From assembly GCA_963721725.1 (NCBI GenBank), contig CAVRLX010000024.1, positions 62,001 to 126,000 on the forward strand: DNA of 64,000 bases. The letters are read 5' to 3'. This stretch comes from RI-153 sp963721725 (GTDB lineage Bacteria > Chloroflexota > Anaerolineae > Caldilineales > Caldilineaceae). Positions 31,897-42,250 of the stretch are shown piece by piece (the first letter of the stretch is position 1; each line of letters starts with the position of its first letter). The notes beneath the pieces are model-generated. The model searched no databases, was not told where the DNA came from, and worked only from the letters and a program-made list of their open reading frames with translations. A program made the position numbers and the translations under genes.

Positions 31897-34427
31897 ATGT
31901 CCGAAAAATATATGCCACAAGAAATTGAGGCCAAGTGGCAGGCTGAGTGGGAAAAGAGCGGATTGTATCGCACCACGGAAGATCCCAATAAGCCCAAGTG
32001 GTATGCAGTGACCATGCTGCCCTATCCCTCGGGCGATCTGCACACAGGCCACTGGTACGCCATGACGCCCAGCGATGCCGGCGCGCGCTATCGGCGCATG
32101 CAGGGGTACAACGTCTTCTTCCCCATTGGCTTTGATGCCTTTGGCCTGCCCGCCGAAAACGCTGCTATCAAGAACAACATCCACCCCAAAATCTGGACCT
32201 ACAAAAATATTGAGCGTATGCGCGATCAACTGCGCCAGATGGGGGCCATGTGGTCCTGGGAGCACGAGACCGTCACCTGTGACCCTGAATTTTACAAGTG
32301 GAACCAGTGGTTCTTCCTGAAGTTCTATGAGATGGGACTGGCCTATCGCGAGTTTTCGCCGGTGGACTTCTGCCCCAACTGTAACACCACTCTGGCGCGT
32401 GAACAGGTTTGGGGCGAAGATCGCCGTTGTGAGCGCTGCGACACACAGGTGATCAAAAAAGAGCTGAACCAGTGGAAGTTTCGCATCACCAATTACGCCG
32501 AGGAATTGCTGGCAAAGCTGGACGAGATCGAGTGGCCGGAGCGTGTCAAAACCATGCAACGCAACTGGATTGGCAAAAGCGAAGGCGCGACGGTACGATT
32601 TACGATTGACGATTACCGATTGACGAATGGCGATCCTGATTCACAATCGTCAATTGAGGTCTTCACCACACGGCCCGATACGCTGTGGGGGGCAACCTTT
32701 ATGGTGTTGGCCCCAGAACATCCATTGGTGGAGGGGATCACCACGGCGGAGCAGCGGGCCGCTGTGGACGATTACAAAGCGCAGGCGGCGCGCATGGACG
32801 AGATCACCCGTGCCGCCACGGACAAAGAAAAGACCGGCGTCTTTACCGGCGGCTATGCGGTCAACCCGGTGAACGGCGCGCGTATTCCCATCTGGATTGC
32901 CGACTATGTGATGATGGGCTACGGAACCGGCGCGATTATGGCCGTGCCCGCCCATGATCAGCGCGATTTTGAGTTCGCCAAGAAGTACGACCTGCCCATT
33001 CAACTGGTGGTGCAGCCGCCCAGTGGCGATGTTCACACCGCCGACGATCTGGCCGAAGCCTGGCCCGGCGAGGGCACAATGGTCAACTCTGGCCCGCTGA
33101 ACGGCATCCCGGCGGGCAAGGGTGAGGGCGAAAGTGTCAAGGCCGCGATTGCTTGGCTGGGTGAACAGGGCAAGGGCGCAAGCGCGGTGACCTATCGCCT
33201 GCGCGACTGGCTGATCAGCCGCCAGCGTATGTGGGGTACGCCCATCCCCATCATCTACTGCGCGCAGTGCGGCACGGTTCCTGTGCCCTATGCCGAACTG
33301 CCTGTGGTGCTGCCCGATGATGCCGAATTCAAGCCCACGGGCGAAAGCCCGCTGAAATATCACGAGGGCTTTCGCTCGGTGAAGTGCCCGCAGTGTGGCG
33401 GCGACGCCGAGCAGCGAGAGCGATACCCTGGACACCTTCATGGATTCAAGTTGGTATCAGTATGCCTACGTCACGCCCTATTACAAGGCGGGCGAGGCGC
33501 TGACCGCCGACGAAATGCCGTGGGACCCAGACGCAGGGCGCTTATTGGTTGCCTGTGGATCAATACACCGGCGGCATTGAACACGCCACCATGCACCTGC
33601 TGTACACGCGTTTCTTCACCAAAGCGCTACGTGATATGGGCCTGGTCAACGTCGACGAACCCATGCTGCGCCTGTTCAACCAGGGCATGATCCTGGGGCC
33701 GGACGGCGAGAAGATGTCCAAAAGCCGTGGCAACGTGGTCAACCCCGACGATGTGGTGGGCAAATATGGCGCGGATACGGTGCGTGGCTATCTGGTCTTC
33801 ATCGGCCCGTGGGATCAGGGTGGCCCGTGGGATCCAAGCGCAATTGAGGGCATCAGCCGCTTCTTGTACCGGGTGTGGAGCGTGGTCACCGATGAGGGTA
33901 AGGCGGAAAATCGGGCGGGGCAGCCCTCCGCCGACGCGGTGCGCGATCTAGAACGCAGGCTGCACCAAACGCTGTTGAAGGTCACCAATGACATTGAAAA
34001 TTTTCGCTTCAACACGGCCATTGCCGCGCTAATGGAGTTTAACAACGCGCTGGTCAAAGCACGCGAGACCGCTGTGGTTGGCTCGCCAGTCTGGGATGAA
34101 TCGATCCGCACGCTGACGCTGATGATGGCCCCCATCTTCCCGCACATTAGCGAGGAACTGTGGCAGCGCATCGGCAACACTGGTTCGATTCACCTGGCGC
34201 AGTGGCCGCAGGGTGATGTCGAAAAGGCCAAAGAAGACGAGATCACCGTGGTGGTGCAGGTCAACGGCAAGAACCGCGACAAAATCGTGGTGGCCCCAGA
34301 GACGGGTGAAGAAACTCTGGAGCGGTTGGCGCTGGCGACCGAGGGCGTGCAAAAGTGGCTGGATGGCAAACAGGTGCGCAAGGTGATTGTGGTGCCGGGG
34401 CGGTTGGTGAACGTGGTGATTGGGTGA
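31897..34427 (+). CDS. leuS: Leucyl-tRNA synthetase (two frameshifts)
   Basis: About 842 residues starting at ATG 31897 after GAGGAGTTACCC. Class I signatures are MLPYPSGDLHTGHWY (HIGH) and GEKMSKSRGNVVNPDDVV (KMSKS). A zinc motif is visible (CPNCNTTLAREQV, CERCDTQV) and the editing domain carries TTRPDTLWGATFMVLAPEHPL. Two +1 shifts are needed: near 33413 (GGDAE to SESDTLDTFMDSSWY) and near 33536-33538 (GGG run, then AYWLPVDQYTGGIEHA). leuS is essential, so these are probably sequence errors. About 17 extra residues (FTIDDYRLTNGDPDSQSS) at the entry to the editing domain come from an inserted palindromic repeat. It charges tRNA-Leu in the cytoplasm. Confidence 0.93.
32593..32657. repeat. ACGATTG heptad repeat inside leuS
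   Basis: Words ACGATTT, ACGATTG, ACGATTA, CCGATTG are followed by ATTCACAATCGTCAATTG, whose complement (GACGATTGTGAAT) pairs with the left words. The length keeps the leuS frame. It encodes the hydrophilic stretch between SEGATVR and IEVFTTRPD, where other LeuS proteins are, as I recall them, shorter. Confidence 0.6.
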
Positions 34428-34488
34428 TGAATTGAGGGAGGCGACGAGGTCATACTTTGGTCTCGTCGCCTTCGGAGGAAGGAATACA

Positions 34489-35240
34489 ATGGCAGATCCA
34501 TCTACTGCGGAAATCGATCCAGTACAACAACAGGAATGGGTGATTCCGGCAGAACTGCGCCATCAATTGTTGGTTGCGCTTGAAAGCAAGACGGTTACCC
34601 TGCCGCGGATGACCTATGAAGAATTTTTGGACTGGGCCGATGAAGGCACCTTCGCCGAGTGGGTGGATGGAAAGGTCTTACTCATGAGTCCTGCTTCTGA
34701 TATTCACCAGCAAATCGTTGGATTTCTCTTTCAGCTTATCGATCTTTTTGTCAGGGTTCGGGGGATAGGGCGCGTTTATATGGCTCCCTTCCAAATGAAG
34801 CTACAAAACTCAGGTCGGGAACCCGATTTGCTTTTCATTCGCACCGAGAATTTGTCCCGGATTCAAAAAACATTTCTGCAAGGCCCAGCCGATCTCGTCA
34901 TTGAAGTCCTCTCTCCCGAAAGCATCGGCCGCGACCCGCGGGGATAAATTCTATGAATACGAAGCGGGCGGCGTGCCTGAATACTGGCTGCTCGATCCGA
35001 TCACGCTGCGGGCAGAGTTCTATCAGTTGGGCGACGATGGCCGCTATCAGCTTATGCAACTTCAGGATGGCGTTTACCATGCCCGCATGTTGCCCGGCTT
35101 CTGGCTGAAACCTAGCCTGGCTCTGGCAAGATCCGTTGCCATCGCCACTGCGCACCCTGGCCGAAATCACAAAGATTGACCCGTCGCTCATGGATGCCCT
35201 GGAACAGGCGCTGCGTCAATCCTCTACAGACGAATCATAA
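34489..35240 (+). CDS. Uma2 family restriction-endonuclease-like protein (two frameshifts)
   Basis: The start ATG 34489 follows a strong GGAGGAAGGAA. About 249 residues. The Uma2 (DUF820) PD-(D/E)XK fold is seen in MTYEEFLDWADEGTFAEWVDG, VLLMSPAS, GREPDLLFI, DLVIEVLSPESIGRD with GDKFYEYEAGGVPEYWLLDP, and the tail WLWQDPLPSPLRTLAEI. Two +1 shifts (near 34935 and near 35115) join the frames up to TAA 35240. Such genes are multi-copy in Chloroflexota and Cyanobacteria, and their biological role is unsettled. The gene lies between leuS and a glycosyltransferase gene that starts four bases after its stop. Confidence 0.82.
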
Positions 35241-35243
35241 ATC

Positions 35244-37333
35244 GTGTCAAAGTTACCCCCTGCCCAACAACCGCATGAATCAGCACGGATGGGCCGCCTG
35301 GGGTGGTCCATTCTGTTTGGGCTGACTATTTTCGCCTTTGTCATGCGCTTTTACCGGCTGGCCGACGTGCCGCCCGGTCTTTTTTATGACGAGGCCTTTA
35401 ACGGCCTGGATGCCTATCGTACAGCACAGACACCGATCTGGCAGTGGCCGATCTTCTTCACGGGCAATCATGGCCGCGAACCGCTGCTGCTATGGACCAT
35501 GACTGTTGCCAACATAATTTTCGGCCAGTCGATCTGGACGATCCGCGCTGTTCCCGCGCTATGTGGCGCGCTGCTCACCCCGGCACTGGCTTGGCTGGCC
35601 TGGGAAGTGGCCCCCCTGCTGGGCGTGCGCCATCGCCGTGCCTTCGCCCTGTGGAGCGCGACCGCCATCCTCGCCCTGCTCTGGAGCCAGATTTTCAGCC
35701 GCTACGGCATTCGGCTTTCGTTTTTTGTGCTGTTGCAAACGCTGATGTGGGCAAGCCTGTGGCGGGCGTGGGGAGGCAGACCACAGACCGCAGACCACAG
35801 ACCGTCAATCACGCAACACGCATCACGCATTCCCTTGTCACCTTGTCACCTTGTCATCCGCCTACCAGTGGTGGCTTCTGCTGGCTCTCGCTGGCCTCTC
35901 CTTCTACACCTACCTGCCCGCCCGGCTGACACCGCTGATCTTGCTGCCTTTAATCGGCGTAGCGCTCTGGCAGCATCGCGCGCAGGTCATCGCCCAGTGG
36001 CGCGGGATCGCGCTGGGTGCGCTGGTGGCGCTGATTGTGGCCGCGCCGCTGGGCCTCTACTTCATCGAAAACCCGGTTTCGTTCACCACCCGCATTGGGC
36101 AGGTCAGTGTGCTTGGCCGCGAGGACGAGGGCATTGTCAGCAACGTGCAAAAAGTGGCGGGCATGTTCGCCTGGCGCGGCGACGAAAATCCCCGCTCCAA
36201 CGTTCCCGGCCGTCCAGCGCTGGACTGGCTGCTTGCGCCCTTTTTCGCGGTTGGGCTGATGATGGCACTGGCGCGCATCTGGCGGCTGGCACAACTGTGG
36301 CTTCTTGCCGGGCTGGTGACCATGCTGCTGCCTACGCTGCTCAGCGAATACGCGCCCAGCGTGCAGCGTGCCATCGGTGCATTGCCTTTTGTGGTGCTGC
36401 TGATCGCGCTGGGATTGGACGGGGCGTTACGGCTCGGCGAGCGGCTTTGGCCGTGCGGACGCCCGCTCTATCTGGCTGCGAGCGCGCTGATCTTGGCGGT
36501 CTCGGTGGCGCTGACCTGGCAGGCTTATTTTGTCACGTGGGCGGGCGCACCGGCTCTCTTCCCGGCTTGGGATGTGGGCTTTACGCAGCTGGCCCAGGAG
36601 ATCGGACGTAACGACGCCGGCGTGCGTGTCTATGTCAGCCCGCGCGGCGGGGAGCATCCCACCGTCGAATATCTCTTAGACGAATACCCCGACATCGCCA
36701 TGCCCGAAGGTTTTGACGGGCGCATCTGCGCGCGTGTGGCAACGGATGTGGCGGCGAATTACTACTTTCTCGACAATGAAGATTTCCGCGGGCGGGCGCT
36801 GCTGGGGGGCTATTTTCCCGACGCCACCCAAGAGACCCGCATCCGCGATGCCGAGGGCGCGGTCTGGGCCACAAGACTGACACAGCCCGCCAATGGGCGC
36901 GTGATCTTTCCCGAACTAATCGTACAACCCATAACGTTGAGTGACGGCATTGATTTCATGGGCTATTGGATGGCCCCTGAAAATGGCCTTCCGCCCAACG
37001 AGCGCGTCTATGTGCGCCTCTTTTGGAACGTGACTGCCCCGCCCGCGCACAATTATACGGCCTTTGCCCATCTCGTTTCGATGGACGCCAGCGGAGCCAC
37101 TGCCCAACTGGCCGGTTCGGATCGTCCGCCCGGCGAGGGAAGCTGTCCCACCACCGATTGGCTGCCCGGCGAAGTCGTGGTGGATGAGACTCCAATTCGT
37201 GCTGCCCGCCGAACTTCCCGCTGCCCAATACTTTCTCGAAATCGGTTTCTATACCCCCGGTGATGGTCACCGGCTGGACATTCCCGACAACGCCGAGGAT
37301 CGCATTCTGATTGGGCCGCTGCAACGCCAATAA
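35244..37333 (+). CDS. ArnT/PMT-like membrane glycosyltransferase (two frameshifts)
   Basis: It starts at GTG 35244, right after the Uma2 stop. The N-terminus is cytoplasmic, followed by helix FGLTIFAFVMRFYRL and the catalytic loop region VPPGLFYDEAFNGLDAYRT with its DE pair, typical of GT39/GT83 enzymes that use lipid-linked sugars. About ten helices follow, then a C-terminal soluble domain (IVQPITLSDGIDFMGYWM, YFLEIGFYTPGDGHRLDI). Frames change by +1 near 35860 and near 37187. An 81-bp block of tandem words at 35777-35857 is translated in the middle. About 695 residues. It probably glycosylates proteins or lipids at the outer membrane face; the acceptor is unknown. Confidence 0.78.
35777..35857. 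repeat. Tandem word array inserted in the glycosyltransferase gene
   Basis: The 81 bp consist of four heptads CAGACCR (35777-35804), TCAAT, three heptads CACGCAW (35810-35830), TCC and three octamers CTTGTCAY (35834-35857). The reading frame continues through it, giving a hydrophilic stretch between two membrane helices, then shifts just after it. Confidence 0.85.
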
Positions 37334-37336
37334 AAA

Positions 37337-37367
37337 AGAGGCGGCAAACCTTTTGGCCGCCGCCTCT
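37337..37367 (-). terminator. Terminator of the beta-glucosidase gene
   Basis: Arms AGAGGCGGC (37337-37345) and GCCGCCTCT (37359-37367) are followed, when read on the minus strand, by six U. It lies between the convergent glycosyltransferase and beta-glucosidase genes and serves the minus-strand gene best. Confidence 0.8.
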
Positions 37368-37386
37368 GAAAAATCACCCAGATCAC

Positions 37387-38743
37387 CTAATCTTCCACCG
37401 CATTCTCTGCAATCACCCGGCCAAACCAGCGCGCACTCTCTTTGGACGTGCGTTCCAATGTTTCGTAGTCCATCCACACAATGCCGAAGCGTTGCAGATA
37501 GCCCTTGGCCCACTCGAAGTTATCCATCATCGACCAAACGAAGAATCCCGCCACGGGCACGTCGGCTTCAATAGCTCGATGCGTCGCCACAAAGTGTTGG
37601 CGCAGATAGTCTAGCCGATTTTGATCGTCAATTGTGCCGTTGTATCCTGTTGCCGGTGCCATAGCTGGCCCCATTCTCAGTGATGTAGAGTTTGGGCACG
37701 TTGTAGTCAAAGTACATGCGGCAGAGCAGTTGATATAGCCCTTCGGGATAGACTTCCCAATCCATGTCTGTTTTGGGTAGATCGGCGAAAAGGGTGCGCG
37801 GCAGATTGTCCGGGGCGTTTTCATCGCGTAACACGGCCCACGAATAATAGTTGACGCCCAGAAAATCGGTGGGCACGGCGATGGCCTCCATATCGCCCGG
37901 CTGAATGAAATCCAACCCGTTGGGCAGATGGCCCTGCGCCTCGTAGATGGCAACCATGTCCGCTGGATAGTGCCGCCCGTAGAGTGGATCGGCGAACCAG
38001 CGGTTAAAATAGCCGTCGAACCAACGCGCCGCCGCCTGATCCGCGGCGCTGGGCGAAGCGGGCATGGCATGGGTGAAGTTCAGCGTGATGCCGACTTCAC
38101 AGCCGGGGCTGTTGCGGCGGATCAGCGGCACGGCCTGCCCATGTGAAAGCAGCACATGATGCCCCGCCCGAATCGCCTCGTTCCAGTCGTGATGTCCCGG
38201 CGCATGTTCGCCGATCTGATAGCTGAGGAAGGCGATACACCACGGCTCGTTGTGGGTGATCCAATTTGTCACCCGGTCGCCCAGGTGGCGGCTCACAATA
38301 TCTGCATATTCCACAAAGGCATCGCCCGTGGCGCGCTGCGGCCACCCTCCTTCATCTTGCAACGTCTGCGGCAATTCCCAGTGATAGAGGGTGGCGTAGG
38401 GTGTAATGCCCGCCGCCAACAGTCCATCGACAAGGCGGCTGTAAAAATCCAGCCCTTTCTGATTGACCTGTCCGCGGCCTTGCGGCAGAATGCGCGGCCA
38501 GGCAATGGAGAATCGATAGGCTTGAAAATTGAGTTCTTGCATCAATGCAATATCTTCGGGCCAGCGGTGATAGTGATCACAGGCCACGTCGCCGTTGCTG
38601 CCATCTTCAATCTTGCCGGGCGTGTGGGCAAAGCGATCCCAGATCGATTCGCCCTTGCCGTCCTCGTTCCACGCACCCTCAATTTGATAGGAAGAAGTCG
38701 CCGCCCCCCACACAAAATCTGCTGGAAACTGTCGTTTGGTCAT
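37387..38743 (-). CDS. GH1 beta-glucosidase (one frameshift)
   Basis: About 451 residues, standard for family GH1. The start ATG 38743 (MTKRQFPADFVWGAATSSYQ) follows GGGGAAAAGC. The N-terminal signature FVWGAATSSYQIEGA, the acid/base motif THNEPW and the nucleophile motif YITENGAS are present. After ENGASYG the frame shifts by +1 near 37660 and continues DDQNRLDYLRQHF, VAGFFVWSMMDNFEWAKGY and YGIVW-like GIVWMDYETLERT to the stop at 37387. There is no signal peptide, so it cleaves imported cellobiose or other beta-glucosides in the cytoplasm, consistent with the sugar importers in the window. Confidence 0.92.
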
Positions 38744-38799
38744 GCTTTTCCCCTATCTGTAAACCATAATGGTTGTGTGTTGGGTTTGATAGAGAAGAA

Positions 38800-40673
38800 T
38801 GACTCCCCTGCGACAAGGTCAATTTGCAGGGGAAGCGTTGAGCGAATGCGTGGGGACAGAGAATGCGGCGAATCCGCATTTTTCAGGGCATAAAAACAGG
38901 GTGGAACGGTTATGGCTCGACGTTGACGGCAGTGTCAGGCGCTTCAAGAGCCAAAAAAGGGCGATTGCAGCCAGGAGAGAGGAGGTTTCGGCCACTTTGT
39001 GCTGAATTCGGCGCACGTTGACCATCATGGCCGATGCGATCATCTGACAGGCCACGCGGAAGAGTCCCCGCACTCTGAGATGGCCTCGATTCAAGCGGTG
39101 CTTGACCGAGCGGATGGTGGCCTCGACAGCCGCCCGGGGATTGCCTTGGGTGGGCATGGCCAAGAGGACCTGCCGTTTGAGTGTGATTTTAATCCAGCGC
39201 TGCTCCACGTAAAGGGCCGGGGTGCGATTGCCGCCGCGAGGCCGCACGGGACAAATGTCCAGTAGTGGGCAGGCCTGACAGGTTGCCGCATCGGGTCGAC
39301 CAATAAAACGATTCTTTGCGCGTCCTGGCTCAATCTCAAACCGCTGGCCTTGGGGGCAGGTGGCGGCCAGAGGGATTTCTGCCGAGTCGGTCTCGAACTG
39401 AAAATCGACCAGACTCAGGGTGTCTGGGTTGGGTTTGTCGCCTCGAATGGCCGTCTGAACATGCTTGATATGGTGTTCATCCAGAATTTCATCCACACCA
39501 GGACTGTTGTAGCCGCCATCGGTGTAGATTTTCTCTACGTCCGTGCGCTCAATGAGAGCGGGCAGTTCATCTTGGAACATGCGGGCATCATCGGCCACAT
39601 TGGGTTTGGTCTGCACGTTGAGAATCAGCTGTAAATCGTTGTCGGGATGGCAGGTTTCCGTGATGTTGGTCACGAAGCCCTGATACCCCTCCCCATTTTT
39701 GCGGCGAAAGGTGGCGTCGGGATCGTCCGGCGCTTGCAGGCTGGTAGCGGCCAGTTCGGCGGGCACTTTGGCCCGCTGTTCACTTTCTTCCCACACAAAG
39801 TGCTCGGCGAAGACCCGGGTCAGCAGCTGGTAGGCTGGCTCTTGTGCATAGGCGGCAGCCAATTCTGTCACCAGCTGGGCCATGACGCCCCCCATAGTCT
39901 CGATATGGGTGGCGTATTCGTCATTCTTGAGTCGATAGACATAGTGGCCGGACTTGCCTTTCACATAAGAGCTCAGCAGGTCGGCATACGTGGCCTGATC
40001 GATTTCTGACAACATGCGTTGCACTCGATGTAAGACTTCGACCAACAGATGAAGCCGACTATATTGGCGAATATGGCTGGCGATTTGGCTAGAATCCGTG
40101 CGCAGCTCCTGTGTGCGCACCCCGAAGGCCTCGATCTGCTCATCGGTCACTTGCGCAAAGGCCGCTTCGAACAGGTTCTCGCCTGTCGCCTGCATATGCT
40201 CACTCAGGCGACGACGAAATTCATAGACCGTGCGGATGGCAAAGTAGCCTTCACTCAGTTGGGCATAGCCCAGGGCGTAGCGAACCTGTAGATCAAAGGT
40301 GAAGTGCTCGTACATCTCCTCGTCGGTCCAGCCAAAGCCGGCCTTGAGAATCTCTAGCCCAATCAGCACGTTCACCGGCACATTGGGGCGAGACGCCTCG
40401 GTCGAGTACAGGACCGCAAACGGTTCTTCATCCAGGCGCTCGAACACATCCCGACGGAAGGTGCCAGCCCATGAGGCGTTCAACTTTTCCCGCATCCTGG
40501 ACGGTAGCTCGTCCAGTGTGCTAAACAAGTGCCCTTGTCGATGCTTTTCGTTCTTTTGAAACATGGCTTTTACTCGCTGGATTAGGGACTACGCCGGTGC
40601 CTGACTCTATTCTACCCATTTTCAGAAATATCGCGAGTTTTACCCTTGTTAAGACCTTTTTGCAGTAGAGTCA
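38800..40673. mobile_element. IS1182-like insertion sequence
   Basis: A 1.87-kb element. The ends at 38800-38820 and 40653-40673 are imperfect inverted repeats sharing the blocks TGACTC, CTGC and AAGGTC, with 17 of 21 positions alike. It holds one transposase gene on the minus strand. It lies between the start of the beta-glucosidase gene and the end of guaB, ending 13 bp from the guaB stop. I could not see a clear target-site duplication. Confidence 0.78.
38819..40564 (-). CDS. IS1182-family DDE transposase
   Basis: An intact 581-residue transposase with an N-terminal DUF772-like domain (NVLIGLEILKAGFGWTDEEM, LGYAQLSEGYFAIRTVYEF). The DDE domain spans TDSSQIASHIRQYSR, YTDGGYNSPGVDEIL and VEATIRSVKHRLNRG. 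A cysteine cluster (CQACPLLDICPVRPRGG) lies between the second and third acidic regions, as in this family. The stop codon falls inside the left terminal repeat. The frame is clean, unlike many neighbours, so the copy could be active. Confidence 0.93.
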   Translation of the reverse strand: MFQKNEKHRQGHLFSTLDELPSRMREKLNASWAGTFRRDVFERLDEEPFAVLYSTEASRPNVPVNVLIGLEILKAGFGWTDEEMYEHFTFDLQVRYALGYAQLSEGYFAIRTVYEFRRRLSEHMQATGENLFEAAFAQVTDEQIEAFGVRTQELRTDSSQIASHIRQYSRLHLLVEVLHRVQRMLSEIDQATYADLLSSYVKGKSGHYVYRLKNDEYATHIETMGGVMAQLVTELAAAYAQEPAYQLLTRVFAEHFVWEESEQRAKVPAELAATSLQAPDDPDATFRRKNGEGYQGFVTNITETCHPDNDLQLILNVQTKPNVADDARMFQDELPALIERTDVEKIYTDGGYNSPGVDEILDEHHIKHVQTAIRGDKPNPDTLSLVDFQFETDSAEIPLAATCPQGQRFEIEPGRAKNRFIGRPDAATCQACPLLDICPVRPRGGNRTPALYVEQRWIKITLKRQVLLAMPTQGNPRAAVEATIRSVKHRLNRGHLRVRGLFRVACQMIASAMMVNVRRIQHKVAETSSLLAAIALFWLLKRLTLPSTSSHNRSTLFLCPEKCGFAAFSVPTHSLNASPAN

Positions 40674-40685
40674 TTTCTAAGTCCT

Positions 40686-42146
40686 CTAAATCCGGCTCAC
40701 ATCGTGCGAACCGCTTTCGCGCACGCCCGCCCCTGTGATCTCGATAAACTCGGCGTGTTCTTGTAGCTCTGCAATCGTGCGCGCCCCGCCATAGCTCAGC
40801 CCGGAACGCAGCCCGCCTACCAGTTGATAGACAATCTCGTGGACATGGCCGCGATAGGGAACCACGGCCTCCACACCTTCGGGAACCACTTTGTCCCAAT
40901 CTTGCTGATCCTCGGCGCTCTCGTCTTTGGGCTGCTCGGCGGCACGCCGCCCCATGGCCGCACCCAGCGAAGCCATGCCACGCACAACCTTCACCTTCTG
41001 CCCATCGCGGATCACCGGCGAACCGGGCGCTTCTTCGCAGCCTGCAAAAAGGCTGCCGATCATCACCGAGTCCGCCCCAGCGGCCAGCGCCTTGACCATG
41101 TCGCCTGAGGTTTTGATGCCGCCGTCGGCGATAACGGGGATATCCAGCCCCGCCTCGCGCACACCGGCCACACTGTCCATAATCGCTGTGAGTTGGGGCA
41201 CGCCAAAGCCCGTGACAATGCGTGTGGTGCAGATCGACCCTGGCCCGATGCCGACTTTGATGGCGTCGGCCCCGGCCTCGGCCAGTTCACGCGCGCCCTC
41301 TTTGGACGCAACATTGCCCGCCACAATCTGCGCTTGCGGGAAATGGCTGCGCAATGCTCTGACCATGTTGATACAGTGATCGGCGTGGCCGTGGGCAATG
41401 TCCAACACCAGCAGATCGGCCCCGGCCTCCAACAGCACCTCGGCGCGCGCCATCTCGGTGTCGCTCACACCAATCGCCGCGCCCACGCGCAGCCGTCCAC
41501 GTTCGTCGAGGGTGGCGTGGGGATATTGTTGCTTTTGCATCACATTTTGCGCCGTGATCAGCCCCACCAGTTGCCCGGCGTCGTCCAGCACCGGCAGCTT
41601 TTCCAACCGATGTTCAAAGAGCACCGCCCGCGCCTCTTCTGGCGTCACGCCCGGCCCCACGCTGATCACATCCTTTGCCAACGTCATCACATCGCGCACC
41701 TGGGTGTGTTCGTGGGGAGCCAGCAACAGATCGCGCTGCGTCACCAATCCTAAAAGTTCGCGGCTGCCGTTCATCACCACCAGGCCGCCTACGTCGTGCC
41801 GGTTCATCAGCCGCTCCGCCTCGCCGATGCTGGCTTCCGGGGTGACGCTATAAGGATTATTCACCACATGGCCTTGGGCACGCTTCACATGCCCGATCTC
41901 GCTCACCTGGGCTTCGGTGGTCATAAAGCGGTGGATAATGCCAATGCCGCCGATACGGGCCAGGGCAATCGCCATTTCGGCCTCGGTCACTGTATCCATA
42001 TTGGCGCTGATAATGGGAAGTTGTAACGCAATCGAATTTGTCAACCGGGTGGCCGTGGTCACATCTTTGCGCGAGCGAATCGAGGAACGCTGCGGAATCA
42101 ACAAAACATCATCAAAGGTGAGACCCTTTGTGCTGCGAATCTTCAT
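40686..42146 (-). CDS. guaB: Inosine-5'-monophosphate dehydrogenase
   Basis: A 486-residue enzyme started at ATG 42146 (MKIRSTKGLTFDDVLLIPQ), with GGAGAGGGTT before it; a longer reading from 42173 has no ribosome site. It has the TIM barrel, a pair of CBS domains at about 90-205 (NRHDVGGLVVMNGSRELLGL, LPVLDDAGQLVGLITAQNV), the catalytic cysteine loop GIGPGSICTTR, IADGGIKTSGDMVKALAAGA and the flap/Arg region SLGAAMGRRA. It converts IMP to XMP with NAD, the first committed step to GMP. GuaA, encoded at 50993, does the next step. No frameshift. Confidence 0.95.
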   Translation of the reverse strand: MKIRSTKGLTFDDVLLIPQRSSIRSRKDVTTATRLTNSIALQLPIISANMDTVTEAEMAIALARIGGIGIIHRFMTTEAQVSEIGHVKRAQGHVVNNPYSVTPEASIGEAERLMNRHDVGGLVVMNGSRELLGLVTQRDLLLAPHEHTQVRDVMTLAKDVISVGPGVTPEEARAVLFEHRLEKLPVLDDAGQLVGLITAQNVMQKQQYPHATLDERGRLRVGAAIGVSDTEMARAEVLLEAGADLLVLDIAHGHADHCINMVRALRSHFPQAQIVAGNVASKEGARELAEAGADAIKVGIGPGSICTTRIVTGFGVPQLTAIMDSVAGVREAGLDIPVIADGGIKTSGDMVKALAAGADSVMIGSLFAGCEEAPGSPVIRDGQKVKVVRGMASLGAAMGRRAAEQPKDESAEDQQDWDKVVPEGVEAVVPYRGHVHEIVYQLVGGLRSGLSYGGARTIAELQEHAEFIEITGAGVRESGSHDVSRI

Positions 42147-42250
42147 AACCCTCTCCTCTTCCAGATCGGTCAATCAAGACGGACATCATAAAGTGGGGTT
42201 TGTCCTCAAATTATCATAGCATAAAGTGCCGGTGCCGCTCTCTTTTTGGC

